In this document: positions 8,267 to 19,950 of the stretch, piece by piece
How the letters are laid out: the number at the start of each line of letters is the position of its first letter
How positions within the stretch are numbered: position 1 is the stretch's first letter
DNA from: Atherix ibis
Lineage: Eukaryota > Arthropoda > Insecta > Diptera > Athericidae
Direction of reading: 5' to 3'
Assembly (NCBI GenBank): GCA_958298945.1
Contig: OY282610.1
Coordinates: forward strand, 53,761,667-53,825,666
DNA length: 64,000 bases
The notes under the pieces: generated by a model
Database searches by the model: none
Seen by the model: only the letters and a program-made list of their open reading frames with translations
What the model was told of the DNA's origin: nothing
Made by a program: the position numbers and the translations under genes

Positions 8267-8866
8267 TGTTTCTCGATACAACACACAAATACTAGCACCG
8301 TACAGACGTATGGCTACGCTGCTTCTTCTTGGTACACGATTTTTCGCGGTAGCCTGACTGTATATGCAACACACGAATATCAGCACAGTTACTTTGCCTA
8401 GTAACAAAAAATATTGTGTTTCTCGATACAACACACAAATACTAGCACCGTACAGACGTATGGCTACGCTGCTTCTTCTTGGTACACGATTTTTCGCGGT
8501 AGCCTGACTGTATATGCAACACACGAATATCAGCACAGTTACTTTGCCTAGTAACAAAAATTATTGTGTTTCTCGATACAACACACAAATACTAGCACCG
8601 TACAGACGTATGGCTACGCTGCTTCTTCTTGGTACACGATTTTTCGCGGTAGCCTGACTGTATATGCAACACACGAATATCAGCACAGTTACTTTGCCTA
8701 GTAACAAAAAATATTGTGTTTCTCGATACAACACACAAATACTAGCACCGTACAGACGTATGGCTACGCTGCTTCTTCTTGGTACACGATTTTTCGCGGT
8801 AGCCTGACTGTATATGCAACACACGAATATCAGCACAGTTACTTTGCCTAGTAACAAAAATTATTG
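8267..8866 (-). repeat. Four 150-bp tandem repeats in the element 5' leader
   Basis: Copies start at 8267, 8417, 8567 and 8717. Copies 1 and 3 end ACAAAAAATATTG; copies 2 and 4 end ACAAAAATTATTG. So the array is a doubled 300-bp dimer, and otherwise I see no differences between copies. It lies between the primer site and the gag start, in transcribed leader sequence. It could act as an enhancer, insulator or packaging region, as 5' leader repeats do in some other retroelements, but nothing here proves that. Confidence 0.93.
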
Positions 8867-8895
8867 TGTTTCTTTTTTACTTGTTCCCGGAAAGT

Positions 8896-8913
8896 ATCCG
8901 GCTCGAAGGACCA
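8896..8913 (-). other. Primer-binding site, tRNA-Tyr type
   Basis: The minus strand reads TGGTCCTTCGAGCCGGAT, 5 nt inside the 5' LTR. The first 18 nt are the reverse complement of a 3' end ATCCGGCTCGAAGGA-CCA. That matches the T-arm and acceptor of metazoan tRNA-Tyr, whose 5' end is CCTTCGA. The tRNA identity comes from recalled tRNA-Tyr sequence; the TGG start and position are directly visible. Confidence 0.82.
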
Positions 8914-8918
8914 TTAAA

Positions 8919-9191
8919 TGAATATATCGCAATCAGTATTTGCGTATATATCTTTATACTATAACAATACTACGAAATAATACTACGATTTTTTTGTTTT
9001 CTTGCAAAATTTAAATTATTTTTATTTGACTGACTTCCACGATGACTAAACTTGAAGTGACTCCACGGTTGAAGCCATTTTCTTAAATAACTGAGTGCCA
9101 TACGCAAACCAAATCAAATCCAATCAAACACGTTTAATTGCTTTTGTTTGACAAAAAATACATTCCACATTTGTGTAGTTGAGCAGCAACA
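8919..9191 (-). repeat. 5' LTR (right end on + strand)
   Basis: 273 bp, the promoter-bearing copy for the minus-strand element. In element orientation it starts TGTTGCTGC and ends ATATTCA, followed by a 5-nt spacer and the primer-binding site. Confidence 0.96.
9090..9094 (-). promoter_or_regulatory. Candidate initiator (TCAGT) in 5' LTR
   Basis: The minus strand reads GGCACTCAGTTATTT, which contains the arthropod initiator consensus TCAGT. A second TCAGT lies further downstream in the LTR (AAGTCAGTCAAAT), also ahead of the AATAAA signal. Either could mark the R start. No convincing TATA or DPE was found, so this is a weak call. Confidence 0.3.
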
Positions 9192-9196
9192 CAATG
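9192..9196. other. Target site duplication, right copy
   Basis: Second CAATG, immediately outside the right LTR, followed by AGAATAATATGAATTGG of the interrupted f monomer. Confidence 0.95.
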
Positions 9197-9220
9197 AGAA
9201 TAATATGAATTGGAGAAGCT

Positions 9221-10842
9221 TTGCCTGAAAGTGCACAATCATACCCCAAACAAACATCTCCAAAAAACCACCATTTTCATAGAGAAAAACAAATTTTAAG
9301 AGAAAGTGGACTCAGTGTAATAATTGTTGCCTCCTATTTTTTGAGAAAACTGGGTGCCTGGTGTAAAAATTGGATTTTCGTGAATATTGTCACAAATTTT
9401 CGAATTTTTGTGGTTTTTTGCATATCTTTAGGTGGTCAATTTATTTTGCTTTCAGTAAATAAAAAATTTAATTTTAGGCAATTTTTTTTTAATAGTGCTC
9501 ACAAAAATTTATTCTGAAAGGATATTCCTTTTTCGATCAGGATAATATGGATCTAGAAGGCTATGTTAAAGTGTATGTAATGAAACCATGAAACAAATTG
9601 CCATTTTTATCCAAAAAAGCAAACTTTATTTTTAAAAAAATACAGCGAACTTTAGGTATTTTTTTTTAAAACGCCTGGAAAAAATTTTCCTGTAAGGACT
9701 TTTTTAGTCCGATCAGGATAATAAGAATAATTATTAGTTTCACATATGTATGCGCATTAACATCATTAAACAAATTTTCGAAAAAATTTCCTTTTTCATA
9801 GAAAAATAGAAATTTAAAAAAAAATTTAATGATCTTTTGGCAAATTTTTCTCAAAACTCCCACCGAAATTTATCGTGACATGTCATTTTCCTTCCAATCA
9901 TTATATTAAGAGTCATAGAAGGTTTGCCTGAAAGTGTGCAATGACACCACAAAATAAATTCTAAAAAACCTTAATTTTTATACAAAAAAAAACGAATTTT
10001 AATAAAGAAAACAATTAATTTTATGAATTTTTTCTCAAAATCACCAACAAAAATTTATCCAGAAAGGATATTCTCATTCCAATCGAGAAAATATGTATTG
10101 GAGAAGCTTTGCCTGAAAGTACGCAATGACACCATAAAAACAATTCTAAAAACCTTAATTTGTATACAAAAAAAAACGAATTTTAAGAAAGAAAACTATA
10201 AATTTTATGAATTTTTTCTCAAAATCACCAACAAAAATTTATCCAGAAAGGATATTCTCATTCCAATCGAAAAAATATGTATTGGAGAAGCTTTGCCTGA
10301 AAGTACGCAATGACACCATAAAAACAATTCTAAAAACCTTAATTTGTATACAAAAAAAAACGAATTTTAGGAAAGAAAACTATAAATTTTATGAATTTTT
10401 TCTCAAAATCACCAACAAAAATTTATCCAAAAAGGATATTCTCATTCCAATCGAGAAAATATGCATTGGAGAAGCTTTGCCTAAAAGTACGCAATGACAC
10501 CATAAAAACCGTTCTAAAAACCTTAATTTTTATACAAAAAAAACGAATTTTAAGAAAGAAAACCATAAATTTTATGAATTTTTTCTCAAAATCACCAACA
10601 AAAATTTATCCAGAAATGATATTCTCATTCCAATCGAGAAAATATGCATTGGAGAAGCTTTGCCTGAAAGTACGCAATGACACCATAAAAACAATTCTAA
10701 AAACCTTAATTTTTATACAAAAAAAATGAATTTTAAGAAAGAAAACCATAAATTTTATGAATTTTTTCTCAAAACCACCAATAAAAATTTATCCAGAAAT
10801 AATTTTCTCATTCCAATGAGAATAATATGAATTGGAGAAGCT
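9221..10842 (+). repeat. HOR unit 2 (a-b-c-e-f, 1622 bp)
   Basis: Canonical ATGs at 10023, 10207, 10391, 10574 and 10757. The first U copy right of the retroelement. A good reference unit for the five-monomer class. Confidence 0.92.
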
Positions 10843-12011
10843 TTGCCTGAAAGTGCACAATCATACCCCAAACAAACATCTCCAAAAAACCACCATTTTC
10901 ATAGAGAAAAACAAATTTTAAGAGAAAGTGGACTCAGTGTAATAATTGTTGCCTCCTATTTTTTGAGAAAACTGGGTGCCTGGTGTAAAAATTGGATTTT
11001 CGTGAATATTGTCACAAATTTTCGAATTTTTGTGGTTTTTTGCATATCTTTAGGTGGTCAATTTATTTTGCTTTCAGTAAATAAAAAATTTAATTTTAGG
11101 CAATTTTTTTTTAATAGTGCTCACAAAAATTTATTCTGAAAGGATATTCCTTTTTCGATCAGGATAATATGGATTTAATGATCTTTTGGCAAATTTTTCT
11201 CAAAACTCCCACCGAAATTAATCGTGACATGTCATTTTCCTTCCAATCATTATATTAAGAGTCATAGAAGGTTTGCCTGAAAGTGTGCAATGACACCACA
11301 AAATAAATTCTAAAAAACCTTAATTTTTATACAAAAAAAAAACGAATTTTAATAAAGAAAACAATTAATTTTATGAATTTTTTCTCAAAATCACCAACAA
11401 AAATTTATCCAGAAAGGATATTCTAATTCCAATCGAGAAAATATGTATTGGAGTAGCTTTGCCTGAAAGTACGCAATGACACCATAAAAACAATTCTAAA
11501 AACCTTAATTTGTATACAAAAAAAAACGAATTTTAAGAAAGAAAACTATAAATTTTATGAATTTTTTCTCAAAATCACCAACAAAAATTTATCCAGAAAG
11601 GATATTCTCATTCCAATCGAGAAAATATGTATTGGAAAAGCTTTGCCTGAAAGTACGCAATGACACCATAAAAACAATTCTAAAAACCTTAATTTGTATA
11701 CAAAAAAAAAACGAATTTTAGGAAAGAAAACTATAAATTTTATGAATTTTTTCTCAAAATCACCAACAAAAATTTATCCAGAAAGGATATTCTCATTCCA
11801 ATCGAAAAAATATGCATTGGAGAAGCTTTGCCTAAAAGTACGCAATGACACCATAAAAACCGTTCTAAAAACCTTAATTTTTATACAAAAAAAAACGAAT
11901 TTTAATAAAGAAAACAATTAATTTTATGAATTTTTTCTCAAAATCAAAAACAAAAATTTATCCAGAAAGGATATTCTCATTCCAATCGAGAAAATATGCA
12001 TTGGAGAAGCT
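10843..12011 (+). repeat. HOR unit 3, 272-bp internal deletion (1169 bp)
   Basis: M1 is joined directly to M3 at about 11171 (TATGGATTTAATGATC), removing the end of M1 and all of M2. Canonical monomers a, b, c follow, then a d monomer that switches to f sequence just before the next anchor. Confidence 0.92.
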
Positions 12012-13453
12012 TTGCCTGAAAGTGCACAATCATACCCCAAACAAACATCTCCAAAAAACCACCATTTTCATAGAGAAAAACAAATTTTAAGAGAAAGTGG
12101 ACTCAGTGTAATAATTGTTGCCTCCTATTTTTTGAGAAAACTGGGTGCCTGGTGTAAAAATTGGATTTTCGTGAATATTGTCACAAATTTTCGAATTTTT
12201 GTGGTTTTTTGCATATCTTTAGGTGGTCAATTTATTTTGCTTTCAGTAAATAAAAAATTTAATTTTAGGCAATTTTTTTTTAATAGTGCTCACAAAAATT
12301 TATTCTGAAAGGATATTCCTTTTTCGATCAGGATAATATGGATCTAGAAGGCTATGTTAAAGTGTATGTAATGAAACCATGAAACAAATTGCCATTTTTA
12401 TCCAAAAAAGCAAACTTTATTTTTAAAAAAATACAGCGAACTTTAGGTATTTTTTTTTAAAACGCCTGGAAAAAATTTTCCTGTAAGGACTTTTTTAGTC
12501 CGATCAGGATAATAAGAATAATTATTAGTTTCACATATGTATGCGCATTAACATCATTAAACAAATTTTCGAAAAAATTTCCTTTTTCATAGAAAAATAG
12601 AAATTTAAAAAAAAATTTAATGATCTTTTGGCAAATTTTTCTCAAAACTCCCACCGAAATTTATCGTGACATGTCATTTTCCTTCCAATCATTATATTAA
12701 GAGTCATAGAAGGTTTGCCTGAAAGTGTGCAATGACACCACAAAATAAATTCTAAAAAACCTTAATTTTTATACAAAAAAAAAACGAATTTTAATAAAGA
12801 AAACAATTAATTTTATGAATTTTTTCTCAAAATCACCAACAAAAATTTATCCAGAAAGGATATTCTAATTCCAATCGAGAAAATATGTATTGGAGAAGCT
12901 TTGCCTGAAAGTACGCAATGACACCATAAAAACAATTCTAAAAACCTTAATTTGTATACAAAAAAAAACGAATTTTAAGAAAGAAAACTATAAATTTTAT
13001 GAATTTTTTCTCAAAATCACCAACAAAAATTTATCCAGAAAGGATATTCTCATTCCAATCGAGAAAATATGTATTGGAGAAGCTTTGCCTGAAAGTACGC
13101 AATGACACCATAAAAACAATTCTAAAAACCTTAATTTGTATACAAAAAAAAACGAATTTTAGGAAAGAAAACTATAAATTTTATGAATTTTTTCTCAAAA
13201 TCACCAACAAAAATTTATCCAGAAAGGATATTTTCATTCCAATCGAAAAAATATGCATTGGAGAAGCTTTGCCTAAAAGTACGCAATGACACCATAAAAA
13301 CCGTTCTAAAAACCTTAATTTTTATACAAAAAAAAAACGAATTTTAATAAAGAAAACAATTAATTTTATGAATTTTTTCTCAAAATCAACAACAAAAATT
13401 TATCCAGAAAGGATATTCTCATTCCAATCGAGAAAATATGCATTGGAGAAGCT
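12012..13453 (+). repeat. HOR unit 4 (a-b-c-d/f, 1442 bp)
   Basis: ATGs at 12815, 12999, 13183 and 13368. The last monomer starts as d (AATAAAG, AAAATCAACAAC) and ends as f. Confidence 0.9.
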
Positions 13454-14710
13454 TTGCCTGAAAGTGCACAATCATACCCCAAACAAACATCTCCAAAAAA
13501 CCACCATTTTCATAGAGAAAAACAAATTTTAAGAGAAAGTGGACTCAGTGTAATAATTGTTGCCTCCTATTTTTTGAGAAAACTGGGTGCCTGGTGTAAA
13601 AATTGGATTTTCGTGAATATTGTCACAAATTTTCGAATTTTTGTGGTTTTTTGCATATCTTTAGGTGGTCAATTTATTTTGCTTTCAGTAAATAAAAAAT
13701 TTAATTTTAGGCAATTTTTTTTTAATAGTGCTCACAAAAATTTATTCTGAAAGGATATTCCTTTTTCGATCAGGATAATATGGATCTAGAAGGCTATGTT
13801 AAAGTGTATGTAATGAAACCATGAAACAAATTGCCATTTTTATCCAAAAAAGCAAACTTTATTTTTAAAAAAATACAGCGAACTTTAGGTATTTTTTTTT
13901 AAAACGCCTGGAAAAAATTTTCCTGTAAGGACTTTTTTAGTCCGATCAGGATAATAAGAATAATTATTAGTTTCACATATGTATGCGCATTAACATCATT
14001 AAACAAATTTTCGAAAAAATTTCCTTTTTCATAGAAAAATAGAAATTTTAAAAAAAATTTAATGATCTTTTGGCAAATTTTTCTCAAAACTCCCACCGAA
14101 ATTTATCGTGACATGTCATTTTCCTTCCAATCATTATATTAAGAGTCATAGAAGGTTTGCCTGAAAGTGTGCAATGACACCACAAAATAAATTCTAAAAA
14201 ACCTTAATTTTTATACAAAAAAAAAACGAATTTTAATAAAGAAAACAATTAATTTTATGAATTTTTTCTCAAAATCACCAACAAAAATTTATCCAGAAAG
14301 GATATTCTAATTCCAATCGAGAAAATATGTATTGGAGAAGCTTTGCCTGAAAGTACGCAATGACACCATAAAAACAATTCTAAAAACCTTAATTTGTATA
14401 CAAAAAAAACGAATTTTAGGAAAGAAAACTATAAATTTTATGAATTTTTTCTCAAAATCACCAACAAAAATTTATCCAGAAAGGATATTCTCATTCCAAT
14501 CGAGAAAATATGCATTGGAGAAGCTTTGCCTAAAAGTACGCAATGACACCATAAAAACCGTTCTAAAAACCTTAATTTTTATACAAAAAAAAAACGAATT
14601 TTAATAAAGAAAACAATTAATTTTATGAATTTTTTTTCAAAATCAACAACAAAAATTTATCCAGAAAGGATATTCTCATTCCAATCGAGAAAATATGCAT
14701 TGGAGAAGCT
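13454..14710 (+). repeat. HOR unit 5 (a-c-d/f, 1257 bp)
   Basis: Three canonical monomers. The last is again a d/f hybrid, with TTTTTTTTCAAAATC in place of TTTTTTCTCAAAATC. Confidence 0.9.
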
Positions 14711-16701
14711 TTGCCTGAAAGTGCACAATCATACCCCAAACAAACATCTCCAAAAAACCACCATTTTCATAGAGAAAAACAAATTTTAAGAGAAAGTGGA
14801 CTCAGTGTAATAATTGTTGCCTCCTATTTTTTGAGAAAACTGGGTGCCTGGTGTAAAAATTGGATTTTCGTGAATATTGTCACAAATTTTCGAATTTTTG
14901 TGGTTTTTTGCATATCTTTAGGTGGTCAATTTATTTTGCTTTCAGTAAATAAAAAATTTAATTTTAGGCAATTTTTTTTTAATAGTGCTCACAAAAATTT
15001 ATTCTGAAAGGATATTCCTTTTTCGATCAGGATAATATGGATCTAGAAGGCTATGTTAAAGTGTATGTAATGAAACCATGAAACAAATTGCCATTTTTAT
15101 CCAAAAAAGCAAACTTTATTTTTAAAAAAATACAGCGAACTTTAGGTATTTTTTTTTAAAACGCCTGGAAAAAATTTTCCTGTAAGGACTTTTTTAGTCC
15201 GATCAGGATAATAAGAATAATTATTAGTTTCACATATGTATGCGCATTAACATCATTAAACAAATTTTCGAAAAAATTTCCTTTTTCATAGAAAAATAGA
15301 AATTTTAAAAAAAATTTAATGATCTTTTGGCAAATTTTTCTCAAAACTCCCACCGAAATTTATCGTGACATGTCATTTTCCTTCCAATCATTATATTAAG
15401 AGTCATAGAAGGTTTGCCTGAAAGTGTGCAATGACACCACAAAATAAATTCTAAAAAACCTTAATTTTTATACAAAAAAAAACGAATTTTAATAAAGAAA
15501 ACAATTAATTTTATGAATTTTTTCTCAAAATCACCAACAAAAATTTATCCAGAAAGGATATTCTCATTCCAATCGAGAAAATATGTATTGGAGAAGCTTT
15601 GCCTGAAAGTACGCAATGACACCATAAAAACAATTCTAAAAACCTTAATTTGTATACAAAAAAAAACGAATTTTAAGAAAGAAAACTATAAATTTTATGA
15701 ATTTTTTCTCAAAATCACCAACAAAAATTTATCCAGAAAGGATATTCTCATTCCAATCGAGAAAATATGTATTGGAAAAGCTTTGCCTGAAAGTACGCAA
15801 TGACACCATAAAAACAATTCTAAAAACCTTAATTTGTATACAAAAAAAAACGAATTTTAGGAAAGAAAACTATAAATTTTATGAATTTTTTCTCAAAATC
15901 ACCAACAAAAATTTATCCAGAAAGGATATTCTCATTCCAATCGAGAAAATATGTATTGGAGAAGCTTTGCCTGAAAGTACGCAATGACACCATAAAAACA
16001 ATTCTAAAAACCTTAATTTGTATACAAAAAAAAAACGAATTTTAGGAAAGAAAACTATAAATTTTATGAATTTTTTCTCAAAATCACCAACAAAAATTTA
16101 TCCAGAAAGGATATTCTCATTCCAATCGAAAAAATATGCATTGGAGAAGCTTTGCCTAAAAGTACGCAATGACACCATAAAAACCGTTCTAAAAACCTTA
16201 ATTTTTATACAAAAAAAAACGAATTTTAATAAAGAAAACAATTAATTTTATGAATTTTTTCTCAAAATCAACAACAAAAATTTATCCAGAAAGGATATTC
16301 TCATTCCAATCGAGAAAATATGCATTGGAGAAGCTTTGCCTAAAAGTACGCAATGACACCATAAAAACCGTTCTAAAAACCTTAATTTTTATACAAAAAA
16401 AAACGAATTTTAGGAAGAAAACCATAAATTTTATGAATTTTTTCTCAAAATCACCAACAAAAATTTATCCAGAAATGATATTCTCATTCCAATCGAGAAA
16501 ATATGCATTGGAGAAGCTTTGCCTGAAAGTACGCAATGACACCATAAAAACAATTCTAAAAACCTTAATTTTTATACAAAAAAAATGAATTTTAAGAAAG
16601 AAAACCATAAATTTTATGAATTTTTTCTCAAAACCACCAACAAAAATTTATCCAGAAAGAATTTTCTCATTCCAATGAGAATAATATGAATTGGAGAAGC
16701 T
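14711..16701 (+). repeat. HOR unit 6 (seven monomers, 1991 bp)
   Basis: Order a, b, c-start with b-type right half (15881), c, d, e, f. One extra b/c recombinant relative to the six-monomer class. The e monomer has TTTTAGGAAGAAAACC, one base short. Confidence 0.9.
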
Positions 16702-18322
16702 TTGCCTGAAAGTGCACAATCATACCCCAAACAAACATCTCCAAAAAACCACCATTTTCATAGAGAAAAACAAATTTTAAGAGAAAGTGGACTCAGTGTA
16801 ATAATTGTTGCCTCCTATTTTTTGAGAAAACTGGGTGCCTGGTGTAAAAATTGGATTTTCGTGAATATTGTCACAAATTTTCGAATTTTTGTGGTTTTTT
16901 GCATATCTTTAGGTGGTCAATTTATTTTGCTTTCAGTAAATAAAAAATTTAATTTTAGGCAATTTTTTTTTAATAGTGCTCACAAAAATTTATTCTGAAA
17001 GGGTATTCCTTTTTCGATCAGGATAATATGGATCTAGAAGGCTATGTTAAAGTGTATGTAATGAAACCATGAAACAAATTGCCATTTTTATCCAAAAAAG
17101 CAAACTTTATTTTTAAAAAAATACAGCGAACTTTAGGTATTTTTTTTTAAAACGCCTGGAAAAAATTTTCCTGTAAGGACTTTTTTAGTCCGATCAGGAT
17201 AATAAGAATAATTATTAGTTTCACATATGTATGCGCATTAACATCATTAAACAAATTTTCGAAAAAATTTCCTTTTTCATAGAAAAATAGAAATTAAAAA
17301 AAAATTTAATGATCTTTTGGCAAATTTTTCTCAAAACTCCCACCGAAATTTATCGTGACATGTCATTTTCCTTCCAATCATTATATTAAGAGTCATAAAA
17401 GGTTTGCCTGAAAGTGTGCAATGACACCACAAAATAAATTCTAAAAAACCTTAATTTTTATACAAAAAAAACGAATTTTAATAAAGAAAACAATTAATTT
17501 TATGAATTTTTTCTCAAAATCACGAACAAAAATTTATCCAGAAAGGATATTCTCATTCCAATCGAGAAAATATGTATTGGAGAAGCTTTGCCTGAAAGTA
17601 CGCAATGACACCATAAAAACAATTCTAAAAACCTTAATTTGTATACAAAAAAAAAAACAATTTTAAGAAAGAAAACTATAAATTTTATTAATTTTTTCTC
17701 AAAATCACCAACAAAAATTTATCCAGAAAGGATATTCTCATTCCAATCGCGAAAATATGCATTGAAGAAGCTTTGCCTGAAAGTACGCAATGACACCATA
17801 AAAACAATTCTAAAAACCTTAATTTGTATACAAAAAAAAACGAATTTTAGGAAAGAAAACTATAAATTTTATGAATTTTTTCTCAAAATCACCAACAAAA
17901 ATTTATCCAGAAAGGATATTCTCAGTCCAATCGAGAAAATATGCATTGGAGAAGCTTTGCCTAAAAGTACGCAATGACACCATAAAAACCGTTCTAAAAA
18001 CCTTAATTTTTATACAAAAAAAACGAATTTTAAGAAAGAAAACCATAAATTTTATGAATTTTTTCTCAAAATCACCAACAAAAATTTATCCAGAAATGAT
18101 ATTCTCATTCCAATCGAGAAAATATGCATTGGAGAAGCTTTGCCTGAAAGTACGCAATGACACCATAAAAACAATTCTTAAAACCTTAATTTTTATACAA
18201 AAAAAATGAATTTTAAGAAAGAAAACCATAAATTTTATGAATTTTTTCTCAAAACCACCAACAAAAATTTATCCAGAAAGAATTTTCTCATTCCAATGAG
18301 AATAATATGAATTGGAGAAGCT
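16702..18322 (+). repeat. HOR unit 7 (a-b-c-e-f, 1621 bp)
   Basis: The b monomer has TTTTATTAATTTT (ATG lost) and CAATCGCGAAAATATG. The e monomer has CAATTCTTAAAACC, shared with units 9 and 11. Confidence 0.9.
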
Positions 18323-19950
18323 TTGCCTGAAAGTGCACAATCATACCCCAAACAAACATCTCCAAAAAACCACCATTTTCATAGAGAAAAACAAATTTTA
18401 AGAGAAAGTGGACTCAGTGTAATAATTGTTGCCTCTTATTTTTTGAGAAAACTAAGTGCCAGGTGTAAAAATTGGATTTTCGTGAATATTGTCACAAATT
18501 TTCGAATTTTTGTGGTTTTTTGCATATCTTTAGGTGGTCAATTTATTTTGCTTTCAGTAAATAAAAAATTTAATTTTAGGCAATTTTTTTTTAATAGTGC
18601 TCACAAAAATTTATTCTGAAAGGATATTTCTTTTTCGATCAGGATAATATGGATCTAGAAGGCTATGTTAAAGTGTATGTAATGAAACTATGAAACAAAT
18701 TGCCATTTTTATCCAAAAAAGCAAACTTTATTTTTAAAAAAATACAGCGAACTTTAGGTATTTTTTTTTAAAACGCCTGGAAAAAATTTTCCAGTAAGGA
18801 CTTTTTTAGTCCGATCAGGATAATAAGAATAATTATTAGTTTCACATATGTATGCGCATTAACATCATTAAACAAATTTTCGAAAAAATTTCCTTTTTCA
18901 TAGAAAAATAGAAATTTAAAAAAAAATTTAATGATCTTTTGGCAAATTTTTCTCAAAACTCCCACCGAAATTTATCGTGACATGTCATTTTCCTTCCAAT
19001 CATTATATTAAGAGTCATAGAAGGTTTGCCTGAAAGTGCGCAATGACACCACAAAATAAATTCTAAAAAACCTTAATTTTTATACAAAAAAAACGAATTT
19101 TAATAAAGAAAACAATTAATTTTATGAATTTTTTCTCAAAATCACCAACAAAAATTTATCCAGAAAGGATATTCTCATTCTAATCGAGAAAATATGTATT
19201 GGAGAAGCTTTGCCTGAAAGTACGCAATGACACCATTAAAAAACAATTCTAAAAACCTTAATTTGTATACAAAAAAAAACGAATTTTAAGAAAGAAAACT
19301 ATAAATTTTATGAATTTTTTCTCAAAATCTCCAACAAAAATTTATCCAGAAAGGATATTCTCATTCCAATCGAGAAAATATGTATTGGAGAAGCTTTGCC
19401 TGAAAGTACGTAATGACACCATAAAAACAATTCTAAAAACCTTAATTTGTATACAAAAAAAAAAACGAATTTTAGGAAAGAAAACTATTAATTTTATGAA
19501 TTTTTTCTCAAAATCACCAACAAAAATTTATCCAGAAAGGATATTCTCATTCCAATCGAGAAAATATGCATTGGAGAAGCTTTGCCTAAAAGTACGCAAT
19601 GACACCATAAAAACCGTTCTAAAAACCTTAATTTTTATACAAAAAAAAAACGAATTTTAATAAAGAAAACAATTAATTTTATGAATTTTTTCTCAAAATC
19701 ACCAACAAAAATTTATCCAGAAAGGATATTCTCATTCCAATCGAGAAAATATGCATTGGAGAAGCTTTGCCTAAAAGTACGCAATGACACCATAAAAACC
19801 GTTCTAAAAACCTTAATTTTTATACAAAAAAAAACGAATTTTAAGAAAGAAAACCATAAATTTTATGAATTTTTTCTCAAAACCACCAACAAAAATTTAT
19901 CCAGAAAGAATTTTCTAATTCCAATGAGAATAATATGAATTGGAGATGCT
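18323..19950 (+). repeat. HOR unit 8 (a-b-c-d-f, 1628 bp)
   Basis: Private changes GCCTCTTATTTT, GGATATTTCTTTTTCG, GAAAGTGCGCAATG and GTACGTAATGAC, all or mostly shared with unit 10. CTAAGTGCCAGG in U is unique to this copy. Confidence 0.9.

Larger units (their letters stand above)
2276..9191 (-). mobile_element. Complete BEL/Pao-type LTR retrotransposon
   Basis: A 6916-bp element on the minus strand with every expected part: 273-bp LTRs beginning TG and ending CA, primer-binding site next to the 5' LTR, a 5' leader with tandem repeats, one unbroken gag-pol frame, a polypurine tract next to the 3' LTR and a 5-bp target duplication. The domain set (DUF1759, CCHC knuckle, DUF1758 protease, Pao-type RT, RNase H, H2C2 and DDE integrase, DUF5641) is that of BEL/Pao elements. 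There is no env frame: only about 20 bp separate the stop codon from the polypurine tract. By eye the LTRs differ at one base, so the insertion looks recent and the element may be autonomous. The exact subfamily is not assigned. Confidence 0.96.
492..9220 (+). repeat. HOR unit 1, six canonical monomers, split by retrotransposon
   Basis: Full a-b-c-d-e-f order. Removing the element and one target duplication gives 1808 bp, on the length ladder. It differs from the others by GGATTTTTGTG in U and by an inserted base in M3 (GAAAGTGGCGCAATG). Confidence 0.92.

Noticed and set aside
8261..8857. Two identical 98-codon minus-strand frames in the retroelement leader
   Set aside because: They start at TTG and stay open only because the 150-bp repeat is divisible by three. 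They lie in the untranslated leader.
8896..8913. A tRNA gene at the tRNA-like sequence
   Set aside because: Only the 18 nt complementary to a tRNA 3' end are present; there is no cloverleaf or promoter box. It is the primer site.
2276..9191. A novel defence or gene system within the non-satellite block
   Set aside because: Every part is accounted for by a standard BEL/Pao retrotransposon.
9666..9863. 65-codon minus-strand frames in M2-M3, one in most units
   Set aside because: The start is GTG, the composition is Phe/Lys/Ile-rich as expected for AT-rich DNA, and nothing else supports coding.
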